33,516 nucleotides of DNA from Candidatus Woesearchaeota archaeon (lineage in GTDB: Archaea; Nanobdellota; Nanobdellia; Woesearchaeales; JAGVZT01): assembly GCA_018302335.1 (NCBI GenBank), contig JAGVZT010000044.1, forward strand, positions 1-33,516, given 5' to 3'. Position numbers and translations under genes: made by a program. Each line of letters begins with the position of its first letter. Position 1 is the stretch's first letter. Below, in pieces: positions 7,394 through 14,489 of the stretch. A model generated the notes under the pieces. The model was not told the DNA's origin. It searched no databases and saw only the letters and a program-made list of their open reading frames with translations.

Positions 7394-10360
7394 TCACCCT
7401 TTCACGTTTCCAACTGGTTTCAGCGCGACCACCTTCCGGGAGATGCCTGCGAGCTCGCATGCCTGCACCACCTCGGAGATGTCCTTGTATGCGAGCCCGG
7501 CCTCCTCCGCGAGGCCGGACATGCTCGCCGCCCTGACATAGATGCCGCGCTCCTCCATGGAGCGCTGGAGTTTGTCTCCCCGAACAAGCTGCTTGGCCTT
7601 GGTGCGGGACATGGTGCGGCCGGAGCCGTGCGCCGTGCTCCCGAAGGACTCCTCCATCGCCTTCTCGGTCCCCACAAGGAGATAGCTGCCCGTCTCCATG
7701 CTCCCGCCGATGATGACCGGCTGGCCCACCTCGCGGTATCGGGGAATCAGTTCCGGGTGCCCCGGGCCGAAGCTCCTCGTGGAGCCCTTCCGGTGCACCA
7801 GGACATCCTTCTTCTTCCCATCGACGACATGTCTCTCGACCTTGGCGATGTTGTGCGCGACGTCATAGACGATGTGCATCCCCAGCGCCTCTGGGTCCTC
7901 CTGGAAGACCTTGCCGAAGGCCTCCCGTACGCGATGGATGATGACCTGACGGTTGGAGAAGGCCATGTTGGCAGCGCAGGCCATCGCCGCGTAGTAGTCC
8001 TGCGCCTCTTTCGCGCGGAAGGGGGCGCAGGCGAGCTGCTGGTCCTTCACCTTGATGCCATGCCTGCGCATGGAGTCCGCGAAGACGCGCAGATAGTCCG
8101 TCGCGACCTGATGGCCGAAGCCGCGGGAGCCGCAGTGCACCATCACCACCACCTGACCGGGCATGGTGATGCCGAAGGCCCTCGCCACCTTCTCATCGAA
8201 GATGCCGGCCGCGGTGGTGAGCTGGACTTCGAGATAGTGGTTTCCGCTGCCCAGGGTGCCGAGCTGCCTGATGCCCCTGGAAAGCGCCTTCTCGCTGACC
8301 TTCGCGGGGTCTGCGCCCCTGATGCAGCCGTGCTCCTCGATGCGCTCGACATCCTCCTGCCAGCCGTAGCCGTTCTCCACGCACCACTGCACTCCGGAGG
8401 ACATGATCTCGCGGAACTGGCCGGGATTGAGTTTCAGGAATCCCTCTCCCCCGACGCCCGCGGGAACGGTGCGGAAGAGGGTGTCCACGAGGTCGCGGAG
8501 CTTCGGCTGCACCCGGTCGAAGGTGAGATTGGTCGTGATGAGCCGCATCCCGCAATTGGAGACCACCACATTGTCCGCGATAAAGGTGTGCGTCTCCGGC
8601 ACGGTGAAGTCATAGACATCTCCGGCATAAGGCATCGCGCGGATGCTTTCGATGGTGTCGAACAGGCAGCCGTGCTCCTCGATATCGCGAAGGTGGTCGC
8701 CCGCGAACTTCTGGAAGGACGGCGAGCCTCGGGGTATCCGTTCCCAAGACTGCTCGTAGAAGTGCCTCGCTATGAATCGCTCGTTAACAGGGGAAGATGC
8801 GAGCAACGCCTTCACCTCCCGTAGACGGAAGCCTGACTGTCGGAGTTCACGGATTCGCGTGGCCGCAGCGGAGCGCTCCGCGGTGAGGAGACGCTTCTCA
8901 CGTATGTAGAGGCAGGCAATCTGCGAGAGTATGGAGCGTTTGCAGTTGTAGGAGTATCCAATCGTGGACCAGAGCCTGAGGAGATTATCCTCCTGTGAGG
9001 ATATCTGCAACTTATATCGCATGGTGGGCCCGTGCCGGTTGTGGTAGTCGTTCCGCTCGAGAAGGGGGTGGACCACGACGCCGAACTCCCGGAGCAGGGT
9101 GATGAGCTGCTCGCAGAACAGTCTGGCGGTAGGAGCGAGTATGCTATTCTTGTTCATCGAGAGAGTGGGACAGTCGAACCCCGTCCGCGTGTGCGTGCGT
9201 GGACTCGAGAGCTCAGCCCCGAAGAGCCCGGAAAGGAAAAGCCTCTTCACCCACCGGGGAGCAGCCAGGAGCCACTCCGGCACAAGGTAGGGGGTGTTGG
9301 TCTTGTCTCCCTGCGGGTAACCGAGAGCATGGAAAAGCATGGCTAGGGAGCGCGAGGAGACATGGAGCTCATGGTTCGTCGAGTGGAAGCGGACAGTCCC
9401 GTATCGCGTGGGTATGGAGTGGTCTCTCTCCCTGCTGTATATCCGCGCAGAGAAGTCTAGGGCGGCGATATCACGCTGCATCTCCTGAAGGTCCTCCTCT
9501 TTGCCGTACGCGCAGATGAAACCCTTGTCTCCGGAAAGATAGACAATTCCGTCACCAAGTAGGTAGCCGAACAGCCGGGCGATGATGCCCACATGCTGAT
9601 TGCGTAGCGTGAAGGGAAGGAGGCCGCGCTTCTCGAGCTCCGCGCGTTGCCCAAGAGAGAACGCATCCGGACTCACGAGTTCCACGTCATCGGGCTCATC
9701 GAAAGGCACCCCCTCGAAGGGATGCACGGCGAGCTGCTGTCCCACGCGCACCCTCTCCGCAGGAACCATACCAGAGGGGGTGAGCAGAGGATGTTCAGGT
9801 GTCATGGTCACAGAGAAGCCTAGTCTGGTCCGTACCTCCACGACGGGGCCGATGTACCTCTTCTTCAGGAAGAACAGAGCATCCTTGTGCATGAACGACT
9901 TTCGTTCCCTGTCAAAGGAGCATACCTGTTTGCCTTGCAGCCGCAGGAGGTAGCTCCTGTACCGCACCTCCCCGCCTGAGAGGTATTCCATCCGCTCAAT
10001 GGGCATGGAAGCTCCGTCCCCGGTGAGTACCTTGGAGCCAGACACCAGGCAGTTGATATCGAACCCGATTCCACCCGGAGAGATGACTCCGGTGTCCAGG
10101 TCGAAGGCCGCCACTCCACCGATGGGAAAGCCATAGCCCCAGTGGCCGTCGGGCATGCAGTACGCATGCTTCTGCAGGCCCGGCAGACTTGCCACATTGG
10201 TGACCTGGTCGAAGACTCCGGCATCCATCTCATGCAGCAGCTTCTCGGTGGCGAAGATGCGTGCAGGGACGAGCATGCCCTCCTTGTAGTCCGGGGAAAT
10301 CTCCCAGATGGCGTCTCCGACCTTCCGGATGTGCTTCGCGAGTCCTGGGTCGAGGGTCAT
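7394..10360 (-). CDS. rtcB: tRNA-splicing ligase RtcB precursor with in-frame intein
   Basis: A 988-residue precursor: N-extein 1-103, intein 104-602, C-extein 603-988. After splicing RtcB would be 489 residues, the usual length. The N-extein ends GGIGFDIN and the C-extein begins CGMRLITTNL, restoring the conserved DINCG that supplies a metal-binding Cys. The nucleotidylated-His motif is intact (STAHGSGRTMSRTKA), as are MVHCGSRGFGHQ and YDVAHNIAK. RtcB joins 2',3'-cyclic phosphate and 5'-OH RNA ends in a GTP- and Mn-dependent reaction during tRNA splicing and RNA repair. The ATG overlaps the archease stop (ATGA), the classic ligase/activator pairing. No frame break is seen. Confidence 0.96.
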   Translation of the reverse strand: MTLDPGLAKHIRKVGDAIWEISPDYKEGMLVPARIFATEKLLHEMDAGVFDQVTNVASLPGLQKHAYCMPDGHWGYGFPIGGVAAFDLDTGVISPGGIGFDINCLVSGSKVLTGDGASMPIERMEYLSGGEVRYRSYLLRLQGKQVCSFDRERKSFMHKDALFFLKKRYIGPVVEVRTRLGFSVTMTPEHPLLTPSGMVPAERVRVGQQLAVHPFEGVPFDEPDDVELVSPDAFSLGQRAELEKRGLLPFTLRNQHVGIIARLFGYLLGDGIVYLSGDKGFICAYGKEEDLQEMQRDIAALDFSARIYSRERDHSIPTRYGTVRFHSTNHELHVSSRSLAMLFHALGYPQGDKTNTPYLVPEWLLAAPRWVKRLFLSGLFGAELSSPRTHTRTGFDCPTLSMNKNSILAPTARLFCEQLITLLREFGVVVHPLLERNDYHNRHGPTMRYKLQISSQEDNLLRLWSTIGYSYNCKRSILSQIACLYIREKRLLTAERSAAATRIRELRQSGFRLREVKALLASSPVNERFIARHFYEQSWERIPRGSPSFQKFAGDHLRDIEEHGCLFDTIESIRAMPYAGDVYDFTVPETHTFIADNVVVSNCGMRLITTNLTFDRVQPKLRDLVDTLFRTVPAGVGGEGFLKLNPGQFREIMSSGVQWCVENGYGWQEDVERIEEHGCIRGADPAKVSEKALSRGIRQLGTLGSGNHYLEVQLTTAAGIFDEKVARAFGITMPGQVVVMVHCGSRGFGHQVATDYLRVFADSMRRHGIKVKDQQLACAPFRAKEAQDYYAAMACAANMAFSNRQVIIHRVREAFGKVFQEDPEALGMHIVYDVAHNIAKVERHVVDGKKKDVLVHRKGSTRSFGPGHPELIPRYREVGQPVIIGGSMETGSYLLVGTEKAMEESFGSTAHGSGRTMSRTKAKQLVRGDKLQRSMEERGIYVRAASMSGLAEEAGLAYKDISEVVQACELAGISRKVVALKPVGNVKG
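8555..10051 (-). mobile_element. RtcB intein with LAGLIDADG homing endonuclease
   Basis: 499 residues starting CLVSGSKVLTGDG (block A, Cys1) with TPEHPLLT (block B, about 84-91) and ending GDVYDFTVPETHTFIADNVV..SN before Cys+1 (blocks F/G). The endonuclease has two dodecapeptides, LFGYLLGDG (about 160-168) and LFLSGLFGAE (about 271-280), so it is probably a functional monomeric LAGLIDADG enzyme. The residue before the terminal Asn is Ser rather than the usual His. The insertion point splits the ligase immediately before the metal-binding Cys, which doubles as the +1 splicing nucleophile. Confidence 0.95.
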
Positions 10361-10785
10361 ATGTCCAGCACCACCCGGCAGCGGTAGCCCTGCTCCGTCT
10401 CCTGGAACGAGAGCTGGTGCATGGTCACCGCCTTCACGTCATTGCGGAGGGATTCCTTCGCGACATCGACGAGCGGGGTTCCGTGGATGATGGCGCGCAA
10501 CGAGAACCGGCTCCTCTGCTTCTTGATGGCCACCTCGAAGCTCGAGAACAGGAGCTGCTCCGCATCCTTGAGATAGATGAGCTCCGCGAGCCAGTCGAAG
10601 AGCAGCAGCTCCAGGGAGGCAGCCGTGAGGGAGAGCGTATGCTTCCTGCTCGGGGCGAGCGCAGAGGGGTCCGCCATGGTGTCCGTCAACGCCTGCGCCG
10701 CCGAGACGAAGGCATCTTCGATGGAGCGGCCCTCCGCCTCGAACGCGATGTCCGCGTATGCCGTATCCTCCAGGTAGCGGAACAT
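10357..10785 (-). CDS. Archease, RtcB-activating protein
   Basis: A 142-residue archease. It starts MFRYLEDTAYADIAFEAEG (the family's D-T/H-A-D-xx motif) and contains LLFDWLAELIYLKDAEQLLF, which carries the conserved acidic surface, and VKAVTMHQLSFQE (the family's K-A-xT-xH). Archease accelerates RtcB guanylylation and turnover. It is the first gene of a minus-strand operon; its stop overlaps the rtcB start by 4 bp. A TATA box 26 bp upstream of the ATG gives a leaderless mRNA. Confidence 0.95.
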   Translation of the reverse strand: MFRYLEDTAYADIAFEAEGRSIEDAFVSAAQALTDTMADPSALAPSRKHTLSLTAASLELLLFDWLAELIYLKDAEQLLFSSFEVAIKKQRSRFSLRAIIHGTPLVDVAKESLRNDVKAVTMHQLSFQETEQGYRCRVVLDI

Positions 10786-10806
10786 GGTACCAGGGTGGGC
10801 GGGGCG

Positions 10807-10814
10807 TTTAAAAA
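10807..10814 (-). promoter_or_regulatory. TATA box of the archease-rtcB operon
   Basis: TTTTTAAA (reverse strand) is centred 26 bp from the ATG at 10785. It abuts the stop of the preceding minus-strand gene. Confidence 0.7.
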
Positions 10815-10821
10815 TGTGCGC

Positions 10822-11304
10822 TCAGCGCACGACCACGGTGCCCCTGCGCCTAAGGCGGAAGTAGCCGAACGCGCCGAGGGCGGCGAGCGCCACCAGCACC
10901 ATGGGCAAAGCCAGGCGGCCAGGACTCCCCTCTCCGGGATTGAAGACCGCATACGCGAATGCCGGCGTCTTGCCCCCTCCCAGGTACCACAGCCCAATGG
11001 CGCAGCCGGCCAGCAGCGCGATGACCACCCCGTCTGCATTGTTCTTCACGGCGTGCAGCACATGGTCCCACGAAGCGGATTTCTCCACGTTCAGCAGGTG
11101 CAGCTTGTCGTCCCCGTAGGTCTCGAACCTTCTGCGGGCCCGGTCATACTCCTTTGGCATGAGGTAGAGGGGTCGGCTCGCGTCGCTTCCGAAGACCCGG
11201 ATGGTGTGCGAGAACTCCAGCCTGGTGTTGATCTGCTCGACTTCCTTCTTGGTGAGAAGCAGCGGGACATCCTTCTCGTCCCTGAATCTGACGAAGAGTT
11301 CCAT
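10822..11304 (-). CDS. Hypothetical protein with two C-terminal membrane segments
   Basis: 160 residues. A soluble N-terminal domain of about 90 residues (MELFVRFRDEKDVPLLLTKK onward, mixed alpha/beta) is followed by hydrophobic segments GVVIALLAGCAIGLWYLGG (about 92-110) and LALPMVLVALAALGAFGYF (about 131-149), and an Arg-rich tail. The tail suggests the C-terminus is cytoplasmic. I do not recognise the family. The start is supported by GGGAGGAGTGGG just before the ATG and a TATA box 30 bp upstream shared with the divergent gene at 11361. The archease promoter follows directly, so the two genes are probably separate units. Confidence 0.65.
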   Translation of the reverse strand: MELFVRFRDEKDVPLLLTKKEVEQINTRLEFSHTIRVFGSDASRPLYLMPKEYDRARRRFETYGDDKLHLLNVEKSASWDHVLHAVKNNADGVVIALLAGCAIGLWYLGGGKTPAFAYAVFNPGEGSPGRLALPMVLVALAALGAFGYFRLRRRGTVVVR

Positions 11305-11327
11305 CCCACTCCTCCCGGCGAAGGGCG

Positions 11328-11339
11328 ATATTTAAATAT
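11328..11339. promoter_or_regulatory. Palindromic TATA box shared by two divergent genes
   Basis: ATATTTAAATAT is a perfect 12-bp palindrome. Its centre is 30 bp from the ATG at 11304 (minus) and 27 bp from the ATG at 11361 (plus). No second TATA box is present in the 56-bp gap, so one symmetric box probably serves both genes. Confidence 0.6.
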
Positions 11340-11360
11340 TTTCCTTTGCTCCGGACGGAT

Positions 11361-11828
11361 ATGGCAAACAAGAGGCCGGAAGCCGTCCGGGAGGAGATTG
11401 TCCGCGCGCTGCGCCTCGTCACCGAGGGGCATGCGGCGAAGCATCCCACAGGGCACTACTCCGTCGAATTGGTGCGTCGGAGACTGGAGCTGCAAAGCGA
11501 CACCACCGCGTTCTCCGATGTCGAGGCTATCGTCGAGAAGCATCTTCCGGAAGAGCTGGTCCGCATCGCCCGCCAGATGCACGCTGGCGAGCACAAGGGA
11601 GAATCCTTTCATATCGAGGTCGAGAGGACGGAAGAAGCCCCCAGGCAGCAGGGCACCGCGGACCGCTCCTATGTGAAAGATGAGCAAGAGAAGGAGATTC
11701 TCCTCGGCTGCACCTGCGGCTGGACCGCGACGATGTCCGATGTGCTTGGCGGGCAGGCGCGACCGAGCTACGCCCAGAAGACGAAGGAGAAGCGCCCCTA
11801 CGGCGCCTCCCAGGACAAGTACGTTTAA
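11361..11828 (+). CDS. Hypothetical protein with CxC motif
   Basis: 155 residues from the ATG at 11361, chosen because it lies 27 bp from the TATA centre; a TTG 15 bp upstream would lie before the expected transcript start. The protein is helical and charged in its first 90 residues (RPEAVREEIVRALRLVTEG, then FSDVEAIVEKHLPEELVRIA), ends in a basic tail, and has an isolated CTCGW at about 120. No membrane segment is seen. The family is unknown. Its TAA interlocks with the TAA of folD on the opposite strand in a shared TTAA. Confidence 0.65.
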   Translation: MANKRPEAVREEIVRALRLVTEGHAAKHPTGHYSVELVRRRLELQSDTTAFSDVEAIVEKHLPEELVRIARQMHAGEHKGESFHIEVERTEEAPRQQGTADRSYVKDEQEKEILLGCTCGWTATMSDVLGGQARPSYAQKTKEKRPYGASQDKYV

Positions 11829-12736
11829 CGAGACTCGGCCGCGAGAAGGCAATTGTGCATGAGATAGCACACCGTCATGACTCCTGAGCCTCCGGGAGTC
11901 TTGAGGGCGACGCGCGCCTTCCGGTACGCCTCGGGAGTGAACTCGCCCACGGTCTTGCCGTCCCTGAAGTGCACTCCCATGTCGAGCAGGATGGCTCCGT
12001 GCGGGACATCATCCGCTCCCAGGATGTGGGGCTTCCCGGTCGCGCCGACGATGACCTCCGCAGCAAGCAGGACCTTGCTGGGCTCCTTGCTCCTGGTGTG
12101 CAGATACGTGACGGTGCAATCGTATTCGTCCATGAGAGCGATGCCCATCGGCCTGCCGACGAGATTGCCCCTGCCCATCACCGCGGCCCGCGCTCCGCGG
12201 ACGTCGATGCCGTAGAGGTCAAGGGCGAGGAGCGCTCCCCCGATGGTCGGCGGATAGAACCGCGGAGAGCCCCCCTTCAGATAGAACGCCGCGGTGTTCT
12301 CCGGGCTGAGGGCGTCGAGGTCCTTCGAGGGCGATATCCTGGCCTTGGCCGCTGCCTCCTGATAGGGGTCAGCAGCAGGTCCTTTCGGCAGCGGTCCAAG
12401 GAGGATGACGCCATGAGCGGAGACGTCGCCATTGAGACGGGAAAGGGAATCCAGCAACTGGTGCTGCCCCGCCTGCTCTGGCAGGGTGACAATCCTGCCG
12501 AAGATGCCGCATCGCTCGCATTCCTTGACAGTGCTCTTTGCGTAGGACTCGCTTGCGGCATCTCCCTCTACGCGAACCATGGCAAGCGTTGGCTGGACGC
12601 CGCGAGCAGCAAGCGCTTCCGCGCGGGCAGTGAAGCGCTCGCGTAACACCTCGCGCGCCGCGGTGCCTGAGAGAGGCTCCGCTGAGCGGATGCGGGCGAC
12701 ATCCTCCTCGCTCAGGTTGATGCCGCGAATGCGCAT
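11825..12736 (-). CDS. folD: Bifunctional methylenetetrahydrofolate dehydrogenase/cyclohydrolase FolD
   Basis: About 303 residues. FolD hallmarks: the Tyr/Lys catalytic segment SESYAKSTVKECERCGI, GVILLGPLPKG, a Rossmann GRGNLVGRPMG, VGATGKPHIL, LLDMGVHF and a C-terminal KTPGGSGVMTVCYLMHN (the family's PGGVGPMT). It interconverts 5,10-methylene-, methenyl- and 10-formyl-THF with NAD(P) in the cytoplasm. Several motif positions differ from the bacterial norm (GPLPKG for QLPLP, TPGGSG for PGGVG), as in divergent archaeal FolD. The ATG at 12736 directly follows an in-frame GTG (12739); GAGGAGG lies 16 nt upstream. No other folate gene is adjacent. Confidence 0.9.
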   Translation of the reverse strand: MRIRGINLSEEDVARIRSAEPLSGTAAREVLRERFTARAEALAARGVQPTLAMVRVEGDAASESYAKSTVKECERCGIFGRIVTLPEQAGQHQLLDSLSRLNGDVSAHGVILLGPLPKGPAADPYQEAAAKARISPSKDLDALSPENTAAFYLKGGSPRFYPPTIGGALLALDLYGIDVRGARAAVMGRGNLVGRPMGIALMDEYDCTVTYLHTRSKEPSKVLLAAEVIVGATGKPHILGADDVPHGAILLDMGVHFRDGKTVGEFTPEAYRKARVALKTPGGSGVMTVCYLMHNCLLAAESR

Positions 12737-12795
12737 CACCCTGAGGTCTCTTCCTCCTCACAGAAAGCGTCAAGCGATGTATTTGCCCGGATAGT

Positions 12796-12802
12796 CTTAT
12801 AG
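12796..12802 (-). promoter_or_regulatory. Possible TATA box for folD
   Basis: CTATAAG on the reverse strand predicts a start near 12773 and a leader of about 35 nt containing GAGGAGG. It is weaker than the other promoters. Confidence 0.35.
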
Positions 12803-12861
12803 CTGACCAGAGGTTTCATGCAGCCACCCCGCCTCACTGCATTTTCTAGTGGGAATGCTCC

Positions 12862-12868
12862 TATAAAA
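12862..12868 (+). promoter_or_regulatory. Orphan plus-strand TATA box
   Basis: TATAAAA on the plus strand, but no plus-strand gene follows before the convergent gene ending at 13055. It may drive the mini-ORF at 12887 or a short RNA. The same sequence read in reverse (TTTTATAG) could instead serve folD. The gene-free stretch 12737-13054 otherwise holds only element copy 4. Confidence 0.35.
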
Positions 12869-12886
12869 ACACTGTGGCTTCGGAAT

Positions 12887-12934
12887 ATGTGCTTCGTACA
12901 CTACTCGTTTGAATGCATCGGTTCAAGAATATGA
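12887..12934 (+). CDS. Possible 15-codon leaderless mini-ORF
   Basis: ATG about 22 bp after the centre of a plus-strand TATA box, encoding MCFVHYSFECIGSRI and then TGA. Like the mini-ORF at 1770 it is Cys-containing and followed by an element copy. It could be chance; no homology can be claimed. Confidence 0.2.
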   Translation: MCFVHYSFECIGSRI

Positions 12935-12969
12935 GTGCGCCCGCGAGCCGACAGGAAGTCAACGGACCT

Positions 12970-13031
12970 CGGCCGGAATATCGCGGAAGTTCCGGATAGT
13001 CTCACACTGGAAATCCTGAGCAACACGGCCG
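12970..13031 (+). repeat. CGGCCG-ended intergenic element, copy 4
   Basis: A 62-bp copy: CGGCCGGAATATCGCGG, core GTTCCGGATAGTCTCACACT, end GAGCAACACGGCCG. Lies between the orphan promoter region and the stop of the minus-strand gene 13055-13597. Confidence 0.8.
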
Positions 13032-13054
13032 GTTCCTGGCTTTTCTGCCCATGC

Positions 13055-13597
13055 TCATCTGTCCTTGGCCGACGGCCTCGCCAAATCGAAGAGGGAGGAG
13101 AACTCTTCACGCAGCACTGCGCCGTTCCCAGCGTCCAGCTTGAGGTTCAGCAGCACAAGCTCCTTCGCGAAGAGGGTGATGTTCCAGAGCTGCACGCCCT
13201 GGATGCACTGGAGGATGGCCAGAGTCTGGAAGGCCGTGAAGGGCTTCTTCGCCGCGCTGCTCTCCTGCGCATGCTGCAGCGCCCTCGTAAGGCCGACACG
13301 CACCCGCGAGAGGTCAAGGGCCTGAAGGTCCTCTGCATCCATGGCGCTCTCCTGCTCTTCTGCAATCTCCAGCTTCGCGTTCAGCACAAAGCTGGTGATC
13401 ATGCCCTCGCGAAAGTAGCCAACCTGCCACACCATCTCCTGCGAGGGCTTGAAGTCCACGAAGAGATAGGCGAGCTGGTGCCCGGGATGGGCGAGCTTCC
13501 ACTGCGTGAAGCGCGGCCGGGCTTCCAGGTCGCGCATCACTGCGAGAATCTCATCAGGGGCGCCTTCGCGGACCGCAGGAAGCTTGGCCCCACCCAT
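13055..13597 (-). CDS. Hypothetical protein, 180 residues
   Basis: Begins MGGAKLPAVREGAPDEILAV from the ATG at 13597, selected because it is 27 bp from a strong TATA box. The longer open frame upstream merely reads through element copy 5. The protein is soluble, alpha/beta, with no metal motif. Its C-terminal half (LDLSRVRVGLTRALQHAQ, then IQGVQLWNITLFAKELVLLN) resembles in layout the segment LDLSRVRNALHAG...FGGVNVQHAELS of the next upstream gene, suggesting distant paralogy. I do not recognise the family. It is probably transcribed separately from 13731-14396 because it has its own TATA box. Confidence 0.65.
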   Translation of the reverse strand: MGGAKLPAVREGAPDEILAVMRDLEARPRFTQWKLAHPGHQLAYLFVDFKPSQEMVWQVGYFREGMITSFVLNAKLEIAEEQESAMDAEDLQALDLSRVRVGLTRALQHAQESSAAKKPFTAFQTLAILQCIQGVQLWNITLFAKELVLLNLKLDAGNGAVLREEFSSLFDLARPSAKDR

Positions 13598-13619
13598 ATA
13601 CACCTGAGGGATTTTGTCC

Positions 13620-13627
13620 CTTATAAA
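13620..13627 (-). promoter_or_regulatory. TATA box for gene 13055-13597
   Basis: TTTATAAG on the reverse strand, centre 27 bp from the ATG at 13597. Element copy 5 begins 42 bp further upstream. Confidence 0.7.
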
Positions 13628-13631
13628 GATT

Positions 13632-13645
13632 GCCCCGGCCGGGGC
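13632..13645. promoter_or_regulatory. 14-bp GC palindrome next to a TATA box
   Basis: GCCCCGGCCGGGGC is a perfect palindrome lying immediately upstream of the TATA box at 13620-13627, where a repressor or activator could contact the TFB site. Function is inferred from position only. Confidence 0.35.
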
Positions 13646-13668
13646 TTTCGAGAAACCCTCAGATTCTC

Positions 13669-13729
13669 CGGTCGCAATGCCGTACGAGTTCCGCTCTGTC
13701 CTACGGGGCGGATATTCTCCGCGCTCTCC
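13669..13729 (+). repeat. Degenerate CGGCCG-type intergenic element, copy 5
   Basis: Starts CGGTCGCAATGCCGTACGAG and continues TTCCGCTCTGTCC..., GGATATTCTCC, but lacks the terminal CGGCCG. The flank motif GAGAAACCCTC begins about 19 bp upstream, as in copies 1 and 2. It ends at the stop of the next gene. Confidence 0.65.
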
Positions 13730-13730
13730 A

Positions 13731-14396
13731 TCAGCCATCCCCTCTCCGGTCATAGGTGATGGAGCTCCCGGGGCGGACGTCGTAGGTCGTCCGTCTGTTG
13801 CCGAGGCCGAACGACTCCGCCTCGCCGTTGAGTTCCACATGACAGTCCTCGAGGCTCTCCGCGCAGATTCCTGCCTTGCCATGCATCGTGAAGACACTGT
13901 GCAGGGAGCCGAACGCCATAAAATAGGAACGCCCGCAGACGGAGAGCTCGGCATGCTGGACGTTGACCCCCCCAAAGTTGAGCGACGCAAGGAGAGAGAG
14001 TCGCAATGATTCTTCGGGGCTGCCCCTCAGGAGGTTGCCCGCGTGCAGGGCATTGCGCACCCGGGAAAGGTCCAGCGTCAGCCCGTTCTGCCCAAGGGAA
14101 TACAGCGCCTGCACCGTCGCGGTGAGGCGCTGTCCGCAGTAGACCCGCGTCCGGGTATCGCAGCCGACGTACAGGGTGGCCATGGCGTCGAGCACTCCCT
14201 GGCCGACAGTCGCGTCCTTCCCGATGATGCCTGCGACGGCATCCGCCTCCTCCATGAAGAGTTCCAGGGTGCGCTCCGAGCGGAGGCCGCTCAGGCTCAC
14301 CGGGACGCATGAAGGGCGCTCAACCCCGATGACTGCCCTTGCAAGCTCGTACAGGTCCGGGCCATCCCGCACGTAATCACGGTGCCTGCCTCCCAT
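13731..14396 (-). CDS. Hypothetical protein, 221 residues
   Basis: Begins MGGRHRDYVRDGPDLYELAR. It is soluble, with no signal or membrane segment. The first 60 residues include VPVSLSGLRSERTLELFMEE; the middle region is ATLYVGCDTRTRVYCGQRLT; the C-terminal half is beta-rich with alternating residues. It has five or more scattered Cys residues but no clear ligand pair. It shares LDLSRVR and the following layout with the neighbour at 13055. The family is unknown. The ATG is 26 bp from a reverse-strand TTTCTTATC. It is divergent from the secreted Cys-rich protein gene. Confidence 0.65.
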   Translation of the reverse strand: MGGRHRDYVRDGPDLYELARAVIGVERPSCVPVSLSGLRSERTLELFMEEADAVAGIIGKDATVGQGVLDAMATLYVGCDTRTRVYCGQRLTATVQALYSLGQNGLTLDLSRVRNALHAGNLLRGSPEESLRLSLLASLNFGGVNVQHAELSVCGRSYFMAFGSLHSVFTMHGKAGICAESLEDCHVELNGEAESFGLGNRRTTYDVRPGSSITYDRRGDG

Positions 14397-14417
14397 TGCG
14401 GCCGAGGGATGCCCCGG

Positions 14418-14427
14418 AGATAAGAAA
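14418..14427 (-). promoter_or_regulatory. TATA box for gene 13731-14396
   Basis: GTTTCTTATC on the reverse strand, centre about 26 bp from the ATG at 14396. Confidence 0.45.
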
Positions 14428-14458
14428 CTGTCGGCGAGAGGCCACCAATCCGGTTAGA

Positions 14459-14466
14459 TTTATATA
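14459..14466 (+). promoter_or_regulatory. TATA box for the Cys-rich secreted protein gene
   Basis: TTTATATA, centre 27 bp from the ATG at 14490. An AGGAGG just before the ATG would be at or near the transcript 5' end. Confidence 0.7.
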
Positions 14467-14489
14467 GGTGAAACGCGGGGAAAGGAGGC

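Noticed and set aside
7628-8824. 398-codon plus-strand frame opposite rtcB
   Set aside because: It is antisense to confirmed RtcB exteins and intein, with a His/Asp/Leu-rich shadow composition.
13598-13990. N-terminal extension of gene 13055-13597
   Set aside because: The extra residues read through element copy 5 and the neighbouring gene in another frame. The TATA box fixes the start at 13597.
14397-14453. Possible further copy of the 68-bp element (TGCGGCCGAG, and CCGGATTGG...CTCTCGCCGA on the minus strand)
   Set aside because: The order of the motifs does not match one copy in either orientation and the gap is too short. I treat it as a decayed fragment or coincidence.
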